From: Chamaelirium japonicum
Taxonomy: Eukaryota; Streptophyta; Magnoliopsida; Liliales; Melanthiaceae
Direction: 5' to 3'
Assembly (NCBI GenBank): GCA_947650365.1
Contig: OX393557.1
Span: 3,480,237 to 3,544,236 of the forward strand
Length of the DNA stretch: 64,000 bases
This document shows, piece by piece, positions 1 through 13,764 of this stretch (position 1 is the stretch's first letter; every line of letters begins with the position of its first letter). The notes beneath the pieces are model-generated. The model did no database searches, was not told the origin of the DNA, and saw nothing but the letters and a program-made list of their open reading frames with translations. A program made the translations under genes and the position numbers.

Positions 1-89
1 TGGTCTAATCAGATTTTTTTTTGTCTAGTCAGCTTGTCCTAGTTAACTTTTGGTTCTATTTATTCTAGTCAGCACAAAACCGACGTGCC

Positions 90-94
<5 letters not shown>

Positions 95-128
<34 letters not shown>
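95..128. repeat. (TA)n microsatellite, left flank of fold-back A1
   Basis: Uninterrupted TA dinucleotides directly abut the first fold-back element. Bases 1-94 before it hold no recognisable gene. Confidence 0.95.
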
Positions 129-131
<3 letters not shown>

Positions 132-525
132 GAATGGGATGCTGCCTATCAAAGCAGCGTTTTTGCTGCTTTGAGACATTGTTTGACCATCCTAGAAGTT
201 TTGGAATTTGATGAAATTTGGTGAGGGTGTTGTCCAGGGTAAGATGATCATCCTCACAAATTTTCATCAAATTCCAAAACTTCTAAGAGGGTCAAATGGT
301 CGAAGCAAAATGCTGCAGATTTTAACGGCGACTGCAGACGACTGATTTTGCTTCGACCATTTGAACCCCCTAGAAGTTTTGGAATTTGATGAAAATTTGT
401 GAGGATGATCATCTTACCCTAGACAACACCCTCACCAAATTTCATCAAATTCCAAAACTTCTAGGATGGTCAAACAATGTCTCAAAGCAGCAAAAAATGC
501 TGCTTTCATAGGCAGCATCCCATTC

Positions 526-528
<3 letters not shown>
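129..528. mobile_element. Fold-back MITE-like element, family A, copy 1
   Basis: A 400 bp near-perfect palindrome. The left end begins GAGGAATGGGATGCTGCC and the right end is its reverse complement. Each end carries a small hairpin with stem CAAAGCAGC/GCTGCTTTG (one mismatch on the right). The arms contain GATGATCATCC, and a short asymmetric centre at about 305-345 includes ATTTTAACGG. There is no coding capacity. TA tracts lie on both sides, so any TA target duplication is masked. A second copy of the same length is at 29943-30342. The core is shared with family E near 55 kb although the termini differ. It resembles non-autonomous DNA transposons that live in (TA)n, such as rice Micron, but the transposase superfamily cannot be told from the sequence. 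Confidence 0.8.

Positions 529-602
<74 letters not shown>
529..602. repeat. (TA)n microsatellite
   Basis: 37 TA units join fold-back A1 to fold-back B1 with no other sequence between them. Confidence 0.97.
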
Positions 603-1826
<1,224 letters not shown>

Positions 1827-2245
1827 CCGGTGGGCATAATGGACAAGTGCAGTCCGGTAGCAAGTGTAGTCCCCATTCTCTTTTTTTTGGACGACATGGC
1901 AGACAACGGTTAGGCCGTAAGCAAGTTTAGGGAATCAATCTAGTAAAAATGCTCTTATAGCGAAACTATGGATCATCTGTTATCTAATGTCAGAGAACAT
2001 GTTTATCCACTTTTAATATGGGTGGACAAATCCCACTTCCCGGTTGGGCCCATTTATGGCGAACCGACCAACCCAAATTTGTTAGAAAGGGCCAGATTAA
2101 TTGTCAACCGATGGCTCATCCACCGCTATCAAAATAATAATGAGGGCAAATTTTTAAAACCTCCCGGGAACTAAACCCCTCCTCATTTGTATGTTGGTCC
2201 ATCAACTTTATTTTATAAACAATCATTTAAACCCTGAGCAATACT
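1827..2245. other. No recognisable gene or element
   Basis: About 420 bp between the compound microsatellite and the old LTR. I see no coding exon, terminal repeat or motif that I can name. A 68-residue open frame at 1968-2174 matches nothing I recognise. Confidence 0.5.
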
Positions 2246-2471
2246 TGTTGGTTTTTTGATGGCCCTTTACGGGAGAGTTACTGAACTAGGTGAACCGGGT
2301 TGGTTGTCGCGGTCCTGGTCAGACCGCGCGACTCAGCCGAGAGGCTTGACAAGGTTGGTGGTGAACCTAGCCTCATTCTCATGTGCACCCAATAACCAGT
2401 GGATGCCCTGATGGGTTGCATCTACCGGTTGGACACATCTATTATAAATAAATATGCAGGGGTGAAGTCCC
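2246..2471 (+). mobile_element. Old small Copia-like 5' LTR, left part (split by Copia element 1)
   Basis: The segment starts TGTTGG. Its apparent continuation at 15711-15911, beyond Copia element 1, ends CCAACA and is followed at once by the primer-site motif ATTGGTATCAGAGC. With the 13 kb insertion and one target duplication removed this makes an LTR of about 427 bp with matching TG/CA ends. A TATA-like CTATTATAAATA lies near 2440. Only this LTR and a short leader remain, so it is an old fragment. The left boundary is inferred from the TGTTGG/CCAACA symmetry. Confidence 0.55.
2467..2471. repeat. Target-site duplication GTCCC, left, of Copia element 1
   Basis: GTCCC here is repeated at 15706-15710, directly outside the two LTRs. 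This 5 bp size is typical of Copia integration. Confidence 0.85.
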
Positions 2472-4426
2472 TGTTGGAATTGGATCCGCTAATCAGAGTC
2501 GCAGCGGAAGCAAAAGAAAGATCCGAAGATCATACGGTGTATGTTTCATTACAATTCGTGATACAAAACAATCTACATGCAAATCTACAATCTTAGCATA
2601 TGTTTGGACACCCTAGAGGCATACTACGATCTACGGAAGACATGAATGCATCTACTTAGGTGTTTAGATTCATCATACCTTATGGATCTATGATCCGGAG
2701 ATTACGAAACGATGAAGAACCACACTTGAATCGCAAGTAAAACTGTCGGATAGCACCTTGTCCTTTGCGAATTGAAGAATCCTCGAAATCTCGTCTCTGA
2801 GTGCAAGGATTTTGAGCCGATGGAAGAATCCGTTGCGAAGACGATGGCGAGCCTCGAGATTTTCTCCTCCTCTTTCTCCTTTCTTCCTTCTCCTTCCTTC
2901 CTCTTCCTTCTCCCTTCTTCTTCCTCTCTTTTCCTTGGCCGAAACCACAAAGGAGGAGACTAGCAGTCGGATTTTTGGAGGGGAGGGAGTAGAACCATTT
3001 GGGCCGGCCCCTCCCCTCCCTATTTCCTTTATAGGGCCGGTCTCCCATGGCTCCAAGGAGCCTAGGGCCGGCCCTTAGGTGGATAGGGATGAGGGGGGAT
3101 CGGATTTAGGTCTTCCGGGTGTCTATCGTGAAGTCCGGACGAAAACGCCCTTCACGAAAAGCGGAAAACTGAAAGTGAGACTGAGTGAGGTGCGCTACTC
3201 GGAATCGAGTTCCGTCAGCGCCTGTGAGCTCCTGGAATTATTCCTCTCAATCTAAGATCCATATTCAATATGTTCTGAGCCATATTTTAGTATTTACCAA
3301 AATACCCCTATGGCCCGTAACACATGTGAATTAGGTTCTTAGGCTTCGGGCTTGCGCTCCATCGTGCTACTTCGCATACAACGTATCCAACTAGGTCGGG
3401 AAACAATTCCTATATGCAATGACAGGGTGGAACCTTCAGGATTTGGGATCTCTAGCTGCAACCGGATCCCTGATTAACTGTTTCGGTGACACACCGAAAG
3501 TTCCGTTAATCAGCTCTAATCTGATTAACCCGCGTAGCCACCCAGAGTGCGACGCGAGTTGAACTCTAGTAATCCTAAACTTATTTTACTCCCTCGTAAC
3601 CCTGTTCTCTACTATACTCCGATAATCCTTAGTCCCTCCTATTACTGGTGTCATGATACGACTCGGGCGGTGGGGAGCACCATCAGATCCCGATCGATCA
3701 TCTGACTAGGGTTTGATGACTTGTCATCTATAACACGACACACCTTCCGGTGCTATGCCTAGCATCCGGAACATCGTCAGTCATACTGACAACCACCAGG
3801 CCTGGGTTAACTATGTGGACAGATTGACTCATCAAAACACACCCATCCAACACTGGATATCGGATAACCTGTAGGGATTACATGTCACTCAAGCGCCAGT
3901 CGGGTAACCCAACGTACCGTGGTATTGGACTATGGAAGGCCCGCACACGTTGGCACATCAAAGCACCACACAACTAGTTGGCCTAGTGAGCATGGTCCCT
4001 CAGGGTTAAGGACAGATTATCTATAGTAGTAAGACAGTTTCTGCACTAGTGTCTGAATCACTGAACTATGCACCATCTTGGTTCCTGTTCAACATGATCA
4101 TCGTGCTTGGTCAGGTGAATGGGAATCCCACGTTCCCATGGTGGAGACTTCACCACATCCTCTACCTGCCAACAGCTTGTTCTCGGTGAAGCGACCGGTA
4201 TTACCTAAGCTGTGAACTAGTTTTAGGTCTACACAGAACTGGTCCACTAGGTCTCCCAAGCATGGATCCTCCATGCGCCTCAGTGGCCTACTGTATTCCT
4301 TAGGGTCCTTTTATTATATGAGTATTATCATATACCAAAGTAGTATTCTAATTAAAGCAATAACCAAAGTCATCTTTATTAATGTTAATACAGAAAGTCC
4401 ACGCTAAGGACACACGAGCTACAACA
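2472..4426 (-). repeat. 3' LTR of Copia element 1
   Basis: About 1955 bp. On the minus strand it begins TGTTGTAGCTCGTG and ends TTCCAACA. It matches 13765-15705 along its whole length with scattered differences and small length changes. Confidence 0.93.
3002..3073 (-). promoter_or_regulatory. Promoter-like region in the left LTR of element 1: GGCCGGCC boxes and TATA
   Basis: Two exact GGCCGGCC palindromes (3002-3009 and 3066-3073) flank a third partial one. On the minus strand a CCCTATAAAGG TATA-like motif follows at about 3026-3036. The same arrangement is in the other LTR (about 14280-14350), and a closely similar GGCCGGCCCTATATAAGG stands in the LTRs of elements 2 and 3. Confidence 0.5.
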
Positions 4427-4437
4427 ATCTCCCACTT
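4427..4437 (-). other. Polypurine tract of Copia element 1
   Basis: On the minus strand, AAGTGGGAGAT directly precedes the 3' LTR. This is the usual position and character of the plus-strand primer of plant Copia elements. Confidence 0.8.
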
Positions 4438-7400
4438 GGCCTAGCGGGGAACAACAGTCTTAACTCCCATGGCATCCACGTGCTTCTCAAAAGCCTTGGT
4501 CAGTAACGCCTTTTTGAAAGGGTCCGCCATGTTATCTGTAGACGCCACCTGAGTCACTGCTACCTCCCTAGCTCGCTTCTGCAAGTCCCAGATTATGTAG
4601 TATTTCCGCTCGATATGCTTGCTCTTCTGGTGATATCTTGGCTCCTTGGATTGTGGTACCGCTCCACTATTGTCACAGTAAAGGACAATAGGATCTTGAG
4701 CTCCCGGTACGCATCCTAAGTCCGTGAGGAACTTCTTGAGCCACACCGCCTCCTTAGCTGCTTCGCACGCCGCAACATACTCAGCCTCTGTCGTCGAATC
4801 CGCGATGCATCCCTATTTCACGCTCCTCCAACTGACAGCTCCTCCTCCTAATGAAAACACAAATCTTGACGTCGATCTCTTAGATTCCGGATCTGACGCA
4901 AAGTCAGAATCCGTATATCCAATCAGTATCAGTTCCTGTGAAGAGTAAACTAACTCATAATCTCTCGTCCTACGGAGATACTTGAGTATACTTTTCACAG
5001 CAGTCCAGTGCCCTGGACCCGGATTTGACTGATACCTGCCCATCATGCCTACTGCATAGCATATATCTGGTCTCGTGCACTGCATGGCATACATCAGACT
5101 TTCTACTGCCAAAGCATAAGGTATCTTCTGTATCTCTGCCCTCTCCTCAGGAGTCTTAGGACCCTGATCCTTGGACAACTTCATTCCATGTCTGAATAGA
5201 ACCAGTCCCTTCTTGGAGTTGTGCATACTGAATCTGACCAAGATAGTATCTATGTAGGCTGACTGTGACAGCGAGAGAATCTTGTTCTGGTGATCTCGAG
5301 TTACCTTGATCCCCAGAACATAACTCGCTTCATCTATGTCTTTCATGTCAAATTGAGAGGATAACCACACCTTCACTGTAGACAACGTTCCAATATCGTT
5401 TTCGATGAGCAGGATATTGTCCACGTAAAGCACTAGAAAAACTACTGCAATCTTATCACTCCTTTTATAAACACATGGTTCATCCATGTTCTGTTCAAAT
5501 CCATAAGACTGGATAGCCTGATCAAAACGCATGTTCCAACTTCTGGATGCTTGCTTCAGTCCATAAATGGAACTTTGCAACTTGCACACCAGACCTTCCT
5601 GACCTTTTACGACAAAGCCTGGAGGCTGAGACATGTAGATGTCTTCTTCCAAATCCCCATTGAGGAATGCGGTTTTGACATCCATTTGCCAGATCTCACA
5701 ATCATAATGGGCTGCAATGGACAAGAGGATCCGGATAGACTTAAGCATAGCCACTGGCGAAAAGGTTTCGTCATAGTCGATCCCTTCTCGCTGGGTATAA
5801 CCCTTAGCGACTAGTCTAGCTTTGTAAGTCTCAACGGTACCATCCGGGCCTCTTTTTCTTTTGTACACCCATTTATACCCAACAGGTTTAATATTGTGAG
5901 GTGGTGTTACAAGTGTTCAGACCGAATTTTGGGACATCGATGTCAGTTCTGCCTCCATGGCTTCCTGCCATGCTGCATGGTCAGAGGATACCATCGCTTC
6001 ATCATAGTTCAAAGGATCATCCTCCTGAAACTCTGGATCTACCATAAAGGCTTCTCCAATGTATCTATCAGGAGCAGTTGTGGTCCTCCCACTACGACGA
6101 ACCTGATGTGGTTCCATATGAGTCGATTCTACAGTATTGTTTATCTTAGTGGTATCGGCTCCCACTACGTTTTCTGTCTATGTACTCCCATCAGTATCAA
6201 GTAATTCTTCAAGAACTACTTTACTGGTAGGCTTATGGTCTATTAAATAATCCTGCTCCAGGAATACGGTATTCATCGAGACGACAACCTTTCTATCCTC
6301 AGGATCATAAAATAAACCACCCTTTGTCCCTTTTGGATACCCAACGAACAGACATACCTTAGTTTTTGACTCCATCTTATCTCGCTTGTCCTTCCGCACA
6401 TGTGCTGGACAACCCTAAATCGTAAAGTGTTGTAGGCTTGGCTTTCACTTTAACCACAGCTCTCAAGGAGTTAGGGGTACTGACTTTGATGGAACAAAGT
6501 TCAAAGTATATGCTGCCGTCTCTAGGGCATATCCCCAAAAACTAGGTGGTAATGTTGCATAACTCATCATAGTCCGAACCATGTCTAACAAAATTCGGTT
6601 TCTCCTCTCAGATACACCGTTCTGTTGTGGTGTCCCTGGTGCAGTCAACTGGGATACGATCCCATGCTCATGCAGGTACCCATTAAATTCATCCGATAGG
6701 TATTCGCCTCCTCGATCCGATCGAAGAGACTTGATACTTTTACCCGTCTGCTTTTCTGCTTCAGCTCTGAACTCCTTGAACTTATCAAAGGATTCAGACT
6801 TCTGCCGCATTAGGTATATGTATCCAAACCTCGAGTGATCATCCGTGAAGGTGATGAAATACTCGAAGCCTCCTATAGCACGGACACTTATGGGCCCACA
6901 TACATCAGTGTGTACCAACTCCAATACCTCCTTAGATCTGCTACCTTTGGCTCGGAAAGACCTTTTAGTCATCTTGCCTTCCAGACAAGACTCACACGTC
7001 GGTAGGCTTTCTGAAATATCTGGACTTAAGAGTCCTACCTTAACCAACCTGTGAATCCTGTCTGAGGCTATGTGTCCAAGCCTTAGATGCCAAAGGAGTG
7101 TTGGATTATTTGAGGGATTTTTCCTTTTAGATGAATTAATCACACAAGCTTCAGTTATGTTATCATGCTTATGATGGGAGTTAATTACATAGAGATATTT
7201 CTGTATCTTTCCCTTACAAACAAAGGAACCATTCAATTTAATTGACACACCAAAAGCATCAAATAAAACTGAAAAACCTTCATTATTCAATAAGAAAACA
7301 GAAATTAAATTATGTCTCAAGGACGGTATATAAAGTATGTCTCTAAGTAATAAATTTCTTCCATCAAGGAACTACAAGATGACATCTCCAACTGCTTCAG

Positions 7401-7590
7401 CCTCTGCCACGGCCTCAGTTCCCATGCTTAGGATTATCTCTCCATCATCCAGTTTTCTTGTCTCCTTGAACCCTTGCAAATTATTGCAAGCATGGTTAGT
7501 GGAACCAGAATCCACAATCCATGAAGCTGGAGAACAACTGGATGCTACTAGGGATTCCACTATGTGGATTTAAGATATACCTATCTCAGC
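4438..7590 (-). mobile_element. Copia element 1 pol region (protease, integrase, reverse transcriptase, RNase H)
   Basis: Minus-strand coding remains, in transcription order. Protease lies around 7.4-7.6 kb with the active-site motif DSGSTNH. A GAG-pre-integrase zinc-binding segment (HLRLGH, CESCLEGK) and the integrase core with TDVCGP, FTDDHSR and RSDRGGEY lie around 6.5-7.3 kb. Reverse transcriptase lies around 4.8-5.9 kb with [13 protein letters not shown] and the YVD catalytic region. RNase H lies around 4.4-4.75 kb with the CDN and KHIE motifs. The protein would make and integrate the cDNA copy. The region is interrupted in several places and is a fossil. Confidence 0.9.
7586..7590. repeat. 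Target-site duplication TCAGC, left, of the nested LTR
   Basis: TCAGC is repeated at 10999-11003 on the other side of the 3.4 kb insertion. Confidence 0.8.
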
Positions 7591-10500
7591 TGTCACGCCC
7601 CAGAAATCTAAAGACCGATTCCTGGGGTGTGAGGTAAGAAAAGGAAAAGGATTCTGGGTATGGTTACTTAACTATGCCAATTTAGGATTCTCATTGGGCT
7701 CTTTCTACGCTCACACACAAGCAAATGAAAGAAGGGGGAGAAACAAAAGATCCGGCTCAACCTTTAAAAGGGATATCCTTTCAGTACATGCAACCCAACG
7801 GTGTCACAACATACTGACAGAATATCCTCTAAAGGAGCACGAGGCTCAAGCCTCCGACGGCGAGCCGAGTATCTCACTCGCTCCCGAACACTCGGTGCAT
7901 CTGTCTGGAGGTCCTATCTACTGGGCTTATCAAATTAGGTCAATTATTCGTCTTATATTTTTGTGGTGATCTAACCTAGGCTTGGGCCTTGAGGAGAGGC
8001 CTACCCAAAGAAATTCAGCCGGCACATTACTACTTATCAAACTAACTAACTAATAAAATCTTATTCCAATCCAATTCGATTATATCGAATGAAAAAGTAT
8101 CACTACTAAGATTGACATAAATAAAAAAAATAAGCTGCTACCCTAAGCTGATTGCTGGACTCCTATTGCTGCTCCTGTGCCTCAGCTCCTGCAGAAGAGT
8201 CTACTCGTGGGAATGAGTAGCCCCCAAAAAATACATTTGGGAGATTAGCCAAATAAATGGCTAGTGACAAGCTAACAATTTTAATAACTAACAACGCTCA
8301 AATTTTAAGACAAATTATTGATTAACCTAATTGTCAAGCTATGTTCTCAATCACGTCCTAGGTGTCCATGCAATTTCTACATTCACATGCAAATCCTACT
8401 GTCACTAGGTCATCGTGTATACAGTCATACAATTCAAAATTTATAATCAAACTATTACACACTCATACATGAACCCCGGATATTTTGTTCAACCTACCCC
8501 CGGTCGGGCATTACTATCGGGCCTTTTATTTCGATGTAGAGGGCCAACTCTCTCACCGTGCATCCTCCAACGCCATGCACAAGTTCACCCAGATGATCAT
8601 AAAGGGTTTCCCGTCTTTCACGGTGGAGCTCTACCGCCCAACTTGATTTACTATGGGGACTTCAACTCCCCGGGACAGGATTGCTAGGCCAATCCCTACT
8701 CGAGGGCACCTCCTATTGGCTTTACCACAACCCTTGCCCGTGACCCCTAACCTACTTAACTTCAGCTGTACGCGCAAGGTGGTTCATGACCCTTGCGCGC
8801 ACGGGGTCCATACCCTCTAACCAGGTAGATTAACAATAATTAACATACCACATGGCTTTGAATGTACTAACAGTGCTTAATCATTTTCGATGGATTACAC
8901 CAGGATTCGCACCCACTCACAACCCAGCATCATAATTAAATGTAATAAAAGCACTCTCGCCCAAAATCCATTTACTGGGGTTATCACGCTCCCCTCAGGA
9001 AGGTGGGTCCTGGTAATTCTTTAATCATTTATTTATTCAATTTAAGGGAATACCTACCTATGGTGTCCATGCAAACAATATAATATTTATTATTAAATTA
9101 TTAACTTATTATGCATGCGTCACCAGACTCGCGACTCCGCATGCAAGGCGGGGTCCACTCGATCACATGCGACGACGTCCGGCGGGACCCGCATGCAGCG
9201 TTATGGACACCTACCCTTAATTTCTATATCGACATTATTAATTATTAAAGAAAGTGTGTTGTGTCACCTGGTCGACGTGCACGGACTCCTATCTCTGGCC
9301 TCTGCTCCGTCCACGGCTGGATCGTCCCGGTACAAACTAGTAATTCAATCACACGAGCATACATTAAAATCTAAGTCGGTGGTTCTCTATAAGGGTGAGA
9401 AAGCCAAGTCGGGGCTCGGTTCGTCTTTCGCCAGAGACGTCCTCGGGCTAGGGTTTTGGGTTCAGAAAAATAATTTACAGACGGACTCATGGGCCTTACC
9501 GAGTCTAAACTCGGATTAGGGGTAATTAACTAGTCTTGTTGGGTCGAATCTGGGAATGACCGGATGGGTACGAGGGTTGTTCGGGTGTGACCTGGTTTGG
9601 CTAGGCGAATCCGCCATCGGGCCGATTGCCAACAACAATACCACCAAAAAGAATAATACAACAATTCTACCCTAGGTTTTCGGCTTCGGGTACTCGACCA
9701 ATACCGGCGGGTCATGGGTTATACTAAGCCAAAGGTCGACTGGGTAGGTTTGGTCAGTGGGCACAAGTCATTCAATTGACATAGTAAAGGAAGAGACGGT
9801 GTCGGTGACTGTTGGTCGGGTCGATGGCCACTCAAGATGGTCGAACGCCATCGCCCAATTATCGGCCACATGTATGGCGGCCATGGCTGCAGCAGGAGAA
9901 GAAAAAAAACAAGGGTAGGGATCTCGGCGGGTCGGGCAGACTCAACAGCACCATAGAAAGAAACAGGGAAAAAAAAATAAGGGGGCGGCTGACCTAGTCG
10001 ATCAGGAGTTGCTAGCTCCGGCTACAGCTCCTCCTCCGGCTGCGCTCCGACCGATTGCTCTCCGGCACTACGCATGCAGAGCCCTACCGCGAGAGAGAAA
10101 AGAGAGACCTCGAGGAGATGATGAGAGAGATCGGATCGATGATGCGGGGTCGGGTCTAGGGTTTTGTTTTAAAGGGGAGAGGGGCTGACAAGATAGAGAT
10201 GAGAGAGGGGATCAAGATTTCAGGGGGGATCGGGGCTACGGTTGACGAGATCGGATCAATCCGTTGGGGGAAAATCGCAGGGATTTTCGGAAGGGGATTC
10301 GAGTTGATGGGGAGTGGATTGGGGTGACAGGGGCCGCGGGATAGAGAGGGGGAGAGAGGGCTGTGGGGATTGGGATCGGGGTTGAGGGGGATCGGGATTG
10401 AGAGGGAGTCGCGCAGGGGGGATCGGATCAGGTTGAGGGGGGTTTGGTTGAGAGATAGGGGGAGAGAGGGAGGGCTGCGAGTATCTCGGAGGGGATCGGG

Positions 10501-10998
10501 GTGAGAGAGGGGATGGCTGAGAGATAGAGGGAGAGATCGGTTTAAAGAGGGAGAGATGGATGGTTGAGATGGGGTTTGGGTTTATGATTTGAGGGAAGAG
10601 AGATAGAGAGAGAAGGTCGGTTGGGTTGGGTTGGGTTGGGTTGAGATTGGGTTTGGGTTTATAAATTTTTTTTTTCTACTAAACAACCATTGCTCGCTGA
10701 TCAAGCAAGGCCACACTCGAGCTCGCATCGCACCGGGACGAGCCGGTGCACAAACCTTACGAGTCTGACAGACTCGCCTAAAAACCTGATATTCTAGTTA
10801 ATTTAAATTATCAAAACAATCATGCCATGCCTCCAGTGTCGCCTAGCGACCCGGACCCGGGGCCTACTGCCCGGTCCAACTCATGCTCCAGTATACACCA
10901 TCGACAACCATAAATGCAAAACAAAACAATCAATTTAGCAATAATAAAATAATAATTAAAACTGGGCTGTCCTAAAATCAAACGTACCGGGTATTACA
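7591..10998. mobile_element. Probable solo LTR nested in Copia element 1
   Basis: A 3408 bp insertion that begins TGTCACGCCCC and ends GGGTATTACA, with a perfect 5 bp TCAGC target duplication. It separates the gag remains from the protease remains. I found no internal copy of its own ends and no recognisable gag or pol, so it reads as a single long LTR left after recombination rather than a whole element. The ends and length recall LTRs of Ty3/Gypsy chromoviruses of the Tekay/Del type. That assignment is tentative and orientation is not decided. The right half (about 10.0-10.7 kb) is strongly purine-rich (GGGGAT/GAGAG). Open frames inside it match nothing recognisable. Confidence 0.7.
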
Positions 10999-11669
10999 TC
11001 AGCCTTCTTGGGAGCCGCACGGCAGTCGCCCTTCCAGTGCCCCATCTTGCCGCATCGGAAACATTTTCCTTTGGGCTTCGCCGGACCATTCTGCTTGGGA
11101 ACCTGCAACTGCACCTGGCCCATCTTCACGGGCTTCTTAGACTTTCTTTTCTGAAACTTGCCCTTGGCTTTCAGAGAAGAATTCCGCTCCACGTTTAGGG
11201 ATTGGGCTCCTGCCTTTATCCCGTCCTCTGCCGCCTGGAGCGTCGCTAGGAGCTCTGCGTTAGACATCTCCAACTGGTTAAGGTTGAAGTTGGTAACGAA
11301 GCCCTCAAACGCTCTTGACAGAGACGTGAGGAAAATGTCGGTTTGGATCTCTGCATCCAAGGTGACATCGAAGGAACCAAGCTCGTTCACATAGCCAAAC
11401 AACTTCAGCATATGATCCCAAACTAAAGTCCCCTCTACCATCTTTGTGGACACCAATTTCTTGATAGTCAGGTAACGAGTTACCCGACTACGACCCTCGA
11501 ACATTTCCTTCAGGTAGAGCATCATGTCTGAAGCAAAGGCCATGTCTTCGACTTGCTTCTGAAAGACGGTCTGCAAGGATGCCACAATATAGCACTTGCA
11601 CATCTCATTAGCATCTAGCCAGTCTTTCCATTCTTTTAACTGGGCCTCAGTTGCACTTGGTCCCGGCAT
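10999..11669 (-). mobile_element. Copia element 1 gag region
   Basis: Minus-strand remains of the capsid/nucleocapsid gene. They comprise a helical UBN2/gag-type segment (LKEMFEGRSRVTRYLTI and downstream NLNQLEMSNAELL) followed by a basic stretch and a CCHC zinc knuckle CFRCGKMGHWKGDC. The nested LTR begins directly after the knuckle region. Weathered relatives of this gag segment are found in elements 2 (21583-21858) and 3 (39716-39991). Confidence 0.85.
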
Positions 11670-13750
11670 GGCCGGTTGGGGGTACTTAGGGTAATTGTGT
11701 GTTTGCCAACCCTTAGGATGAGCATCAGGTTACGCTTCTAGTCCTCGTAGTTTGGTCCCGTAAGTTTGTTATCATTAAGTATGGAGGCAAGGGGGTCGAG
11801 CTTGGTCATGATTTCTGTAAACAATGGTTTAAAGCAATAGTTAGGGTCTACTACAATCTATTTCATGGAATTTAGAAATAAATAATGTCTACTCCAGCCG
11901 CTATGTCTTCACCACCTCAAGTGGAGATATCCAGGAATCTAAATTCCCTGGGCTGGAGCACTGAGACTATTGGCCCTGAATTGGAGACAGCATCTCGGTG
12001 AGAGCATGCAACCGCTTCTGCCAACAGGGTTTTTACGACCCAGTCTTTATCAGAATTACCCAAGGTAAACTGAAAGACCTCCCAGTCTCCTTTTGGCCAG
12101 CTTTATGTGACCCGCGTGCGCAGCAACAGCGGCTTCACACAAGCTTTCAGATGCTTCCCACAAATCTAGGTGGTGTCGGCAGGGGGTTCATAGGCTCCCA
12201 CGGTGCAGGAAAAAACCGTCACCCACTGCCACCGGCATCCTCCATGTCCCGAAGGAAACCACTAGGCGAACCAGCATAGAAGGAAACACAACTCTCACCC
12301 GGTGGGAATATCAAACTGCGTACCTCCCACCCAGACCCTTAGCGGGTTGATTGTGGAGGCCAGGGGCTCCCCTTTGGAGGGAACCTCTTACACATCCCTT
12401 ATTTATGAGGTTTTATGCATATCTAGAATGGTCACGACCTCCTAGACATAGACCCTGGTCTACTGTGCTCCCACTAGGATTACAAACCCTCCCGCAAAGC
12501 ATTAGTATCCTCGGAAAATATCATAGTCCCTACCTTGAATACTTAGCTTTCGCCTTTCTTGCAAGGATCACATTACATAGATTCCAAGGATCCCGATACT
12601 TCACTAGTTTGCCCATAATCCTAAGATCTGGAGCCTAGCCTAAGGTCAACATGGAAATGACTCCCACTACGATGACGCCTCGTTCACAATTTGATGCCTG
12701 ATGTCATAGTAGGCCTCATCTCATTACAGGTTTCGATGCTGGCCAAATAGGGACATCCAACAACATCCGCCGGACCTCAACCTAATGGTGGCATAACCAA
12801 ATCGTGATGAGTTCATACTACCATCAAACATCATCTAGAAACGGGTATCACATAGTGAAATCCTAACGTAACTTGGTTGCTAGGACCACGTGGGGAAAGG
12901 GCATCCCACTAGGGTTATCATACTTTTTATGGAGACATTAGTTAATTATCTCTAAACAAATCTAACAATGCGTCTATCTCGGTGCACAGTACTCGGCTAC
13001 CTGAACTACCACGAGGGCGGTTACCGCCTTTCCTTTTAGCTAGCCACCGGATTCGCACGTGTTAGAAGCATATAAAGACACCGATGAATCCATAATTTTA
13101 GTACTAACCCTAAGCCTGATCTAGAGACTAACTCACAAGCAAGAATGATAATCATATTATCATCGAGGTTCTCTAAATACTGAATAAAGAGAAACAACAG
13201 AGAAAGCATCCAAACTGAATCAAGTCCAGGGTCCGACCCCTGAACCTGAATAGCACAGCCAAGATATCCTGCTCTTCCGTTCTGCACGATCTCTGACGAC
13301 GATCCCTTTCATCGCCAATGTGCACGCTTTCACCGGGTCTTTGCACGCCATGGTATCGCTTGCCCGAACCGTGGATGTAGCATCATCTCTTTCTTCCTAT
13401 GACCAAAAAACTAACACGCTCCGAGCAAGTGCTCGTTCGTGTACAATTTCGCTAGAAAGTAAAGAAGACAATCCTAGAAACATGGCCAGGGAACCGAGGA
13501 TGGTCAACCCCCACCCTCACCCATCTAGAGCCTTACAAATCCACAATAATAATCAATGCAAAATAAAATCCGGGGTCCGACCCCCGGATGCATGCAATCA
13601 CAGATTACTATTCAGCTCGGCACCTGCAAAAAAACGATACATAGCACAATCCATATGCATGATCTACGCCGAACCCCAACGAAAACATATGCCATCATAT
13701 ATTCACATGATGTTTTCACGAATTCATGCATGAAACATACACCAAAGCGT
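11670..13750 (-). other. Leader of Copia element 1
   Basis: About 2.1 kb between primer site and gag. It has no convincing coding sequence but shows patchy similarity to the leaders of elements 2 and 3, for example the GTGCTCCCACTAG block near 12468, near 22800 and inverted near 38765. The three elements therefore share ancestry outside the LTRs. Confidence 0.55.
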
Positions 13751-13764
13751 GCTCTGATACCAAT
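13751..13764 (-). other. Primer-binding site of Copia element 1
   Basis: On the minus strand ATTGGTATCAGAGC directly follows the 5' LTR. TGGTATCAGAGC complements the 3' end of plant initiator methionine tRNA. Confidence 0.88.

Noticed and set aside
129-528. microRNA precursor
   Set aside because: The stem is about 180 bp, nearly perfect, repeated as a discrete element elsewhere and bounded by (TA)n, which fits a fold-back transposon. Small RNAs may still arise from it.
7591-10998. Host intergenic region with genes between the gag and protease remains
   Set aside because: The perfect TCAGC duplication and the TG/CA ends show a single insertion, and no open frame inside has a recognisable domain.
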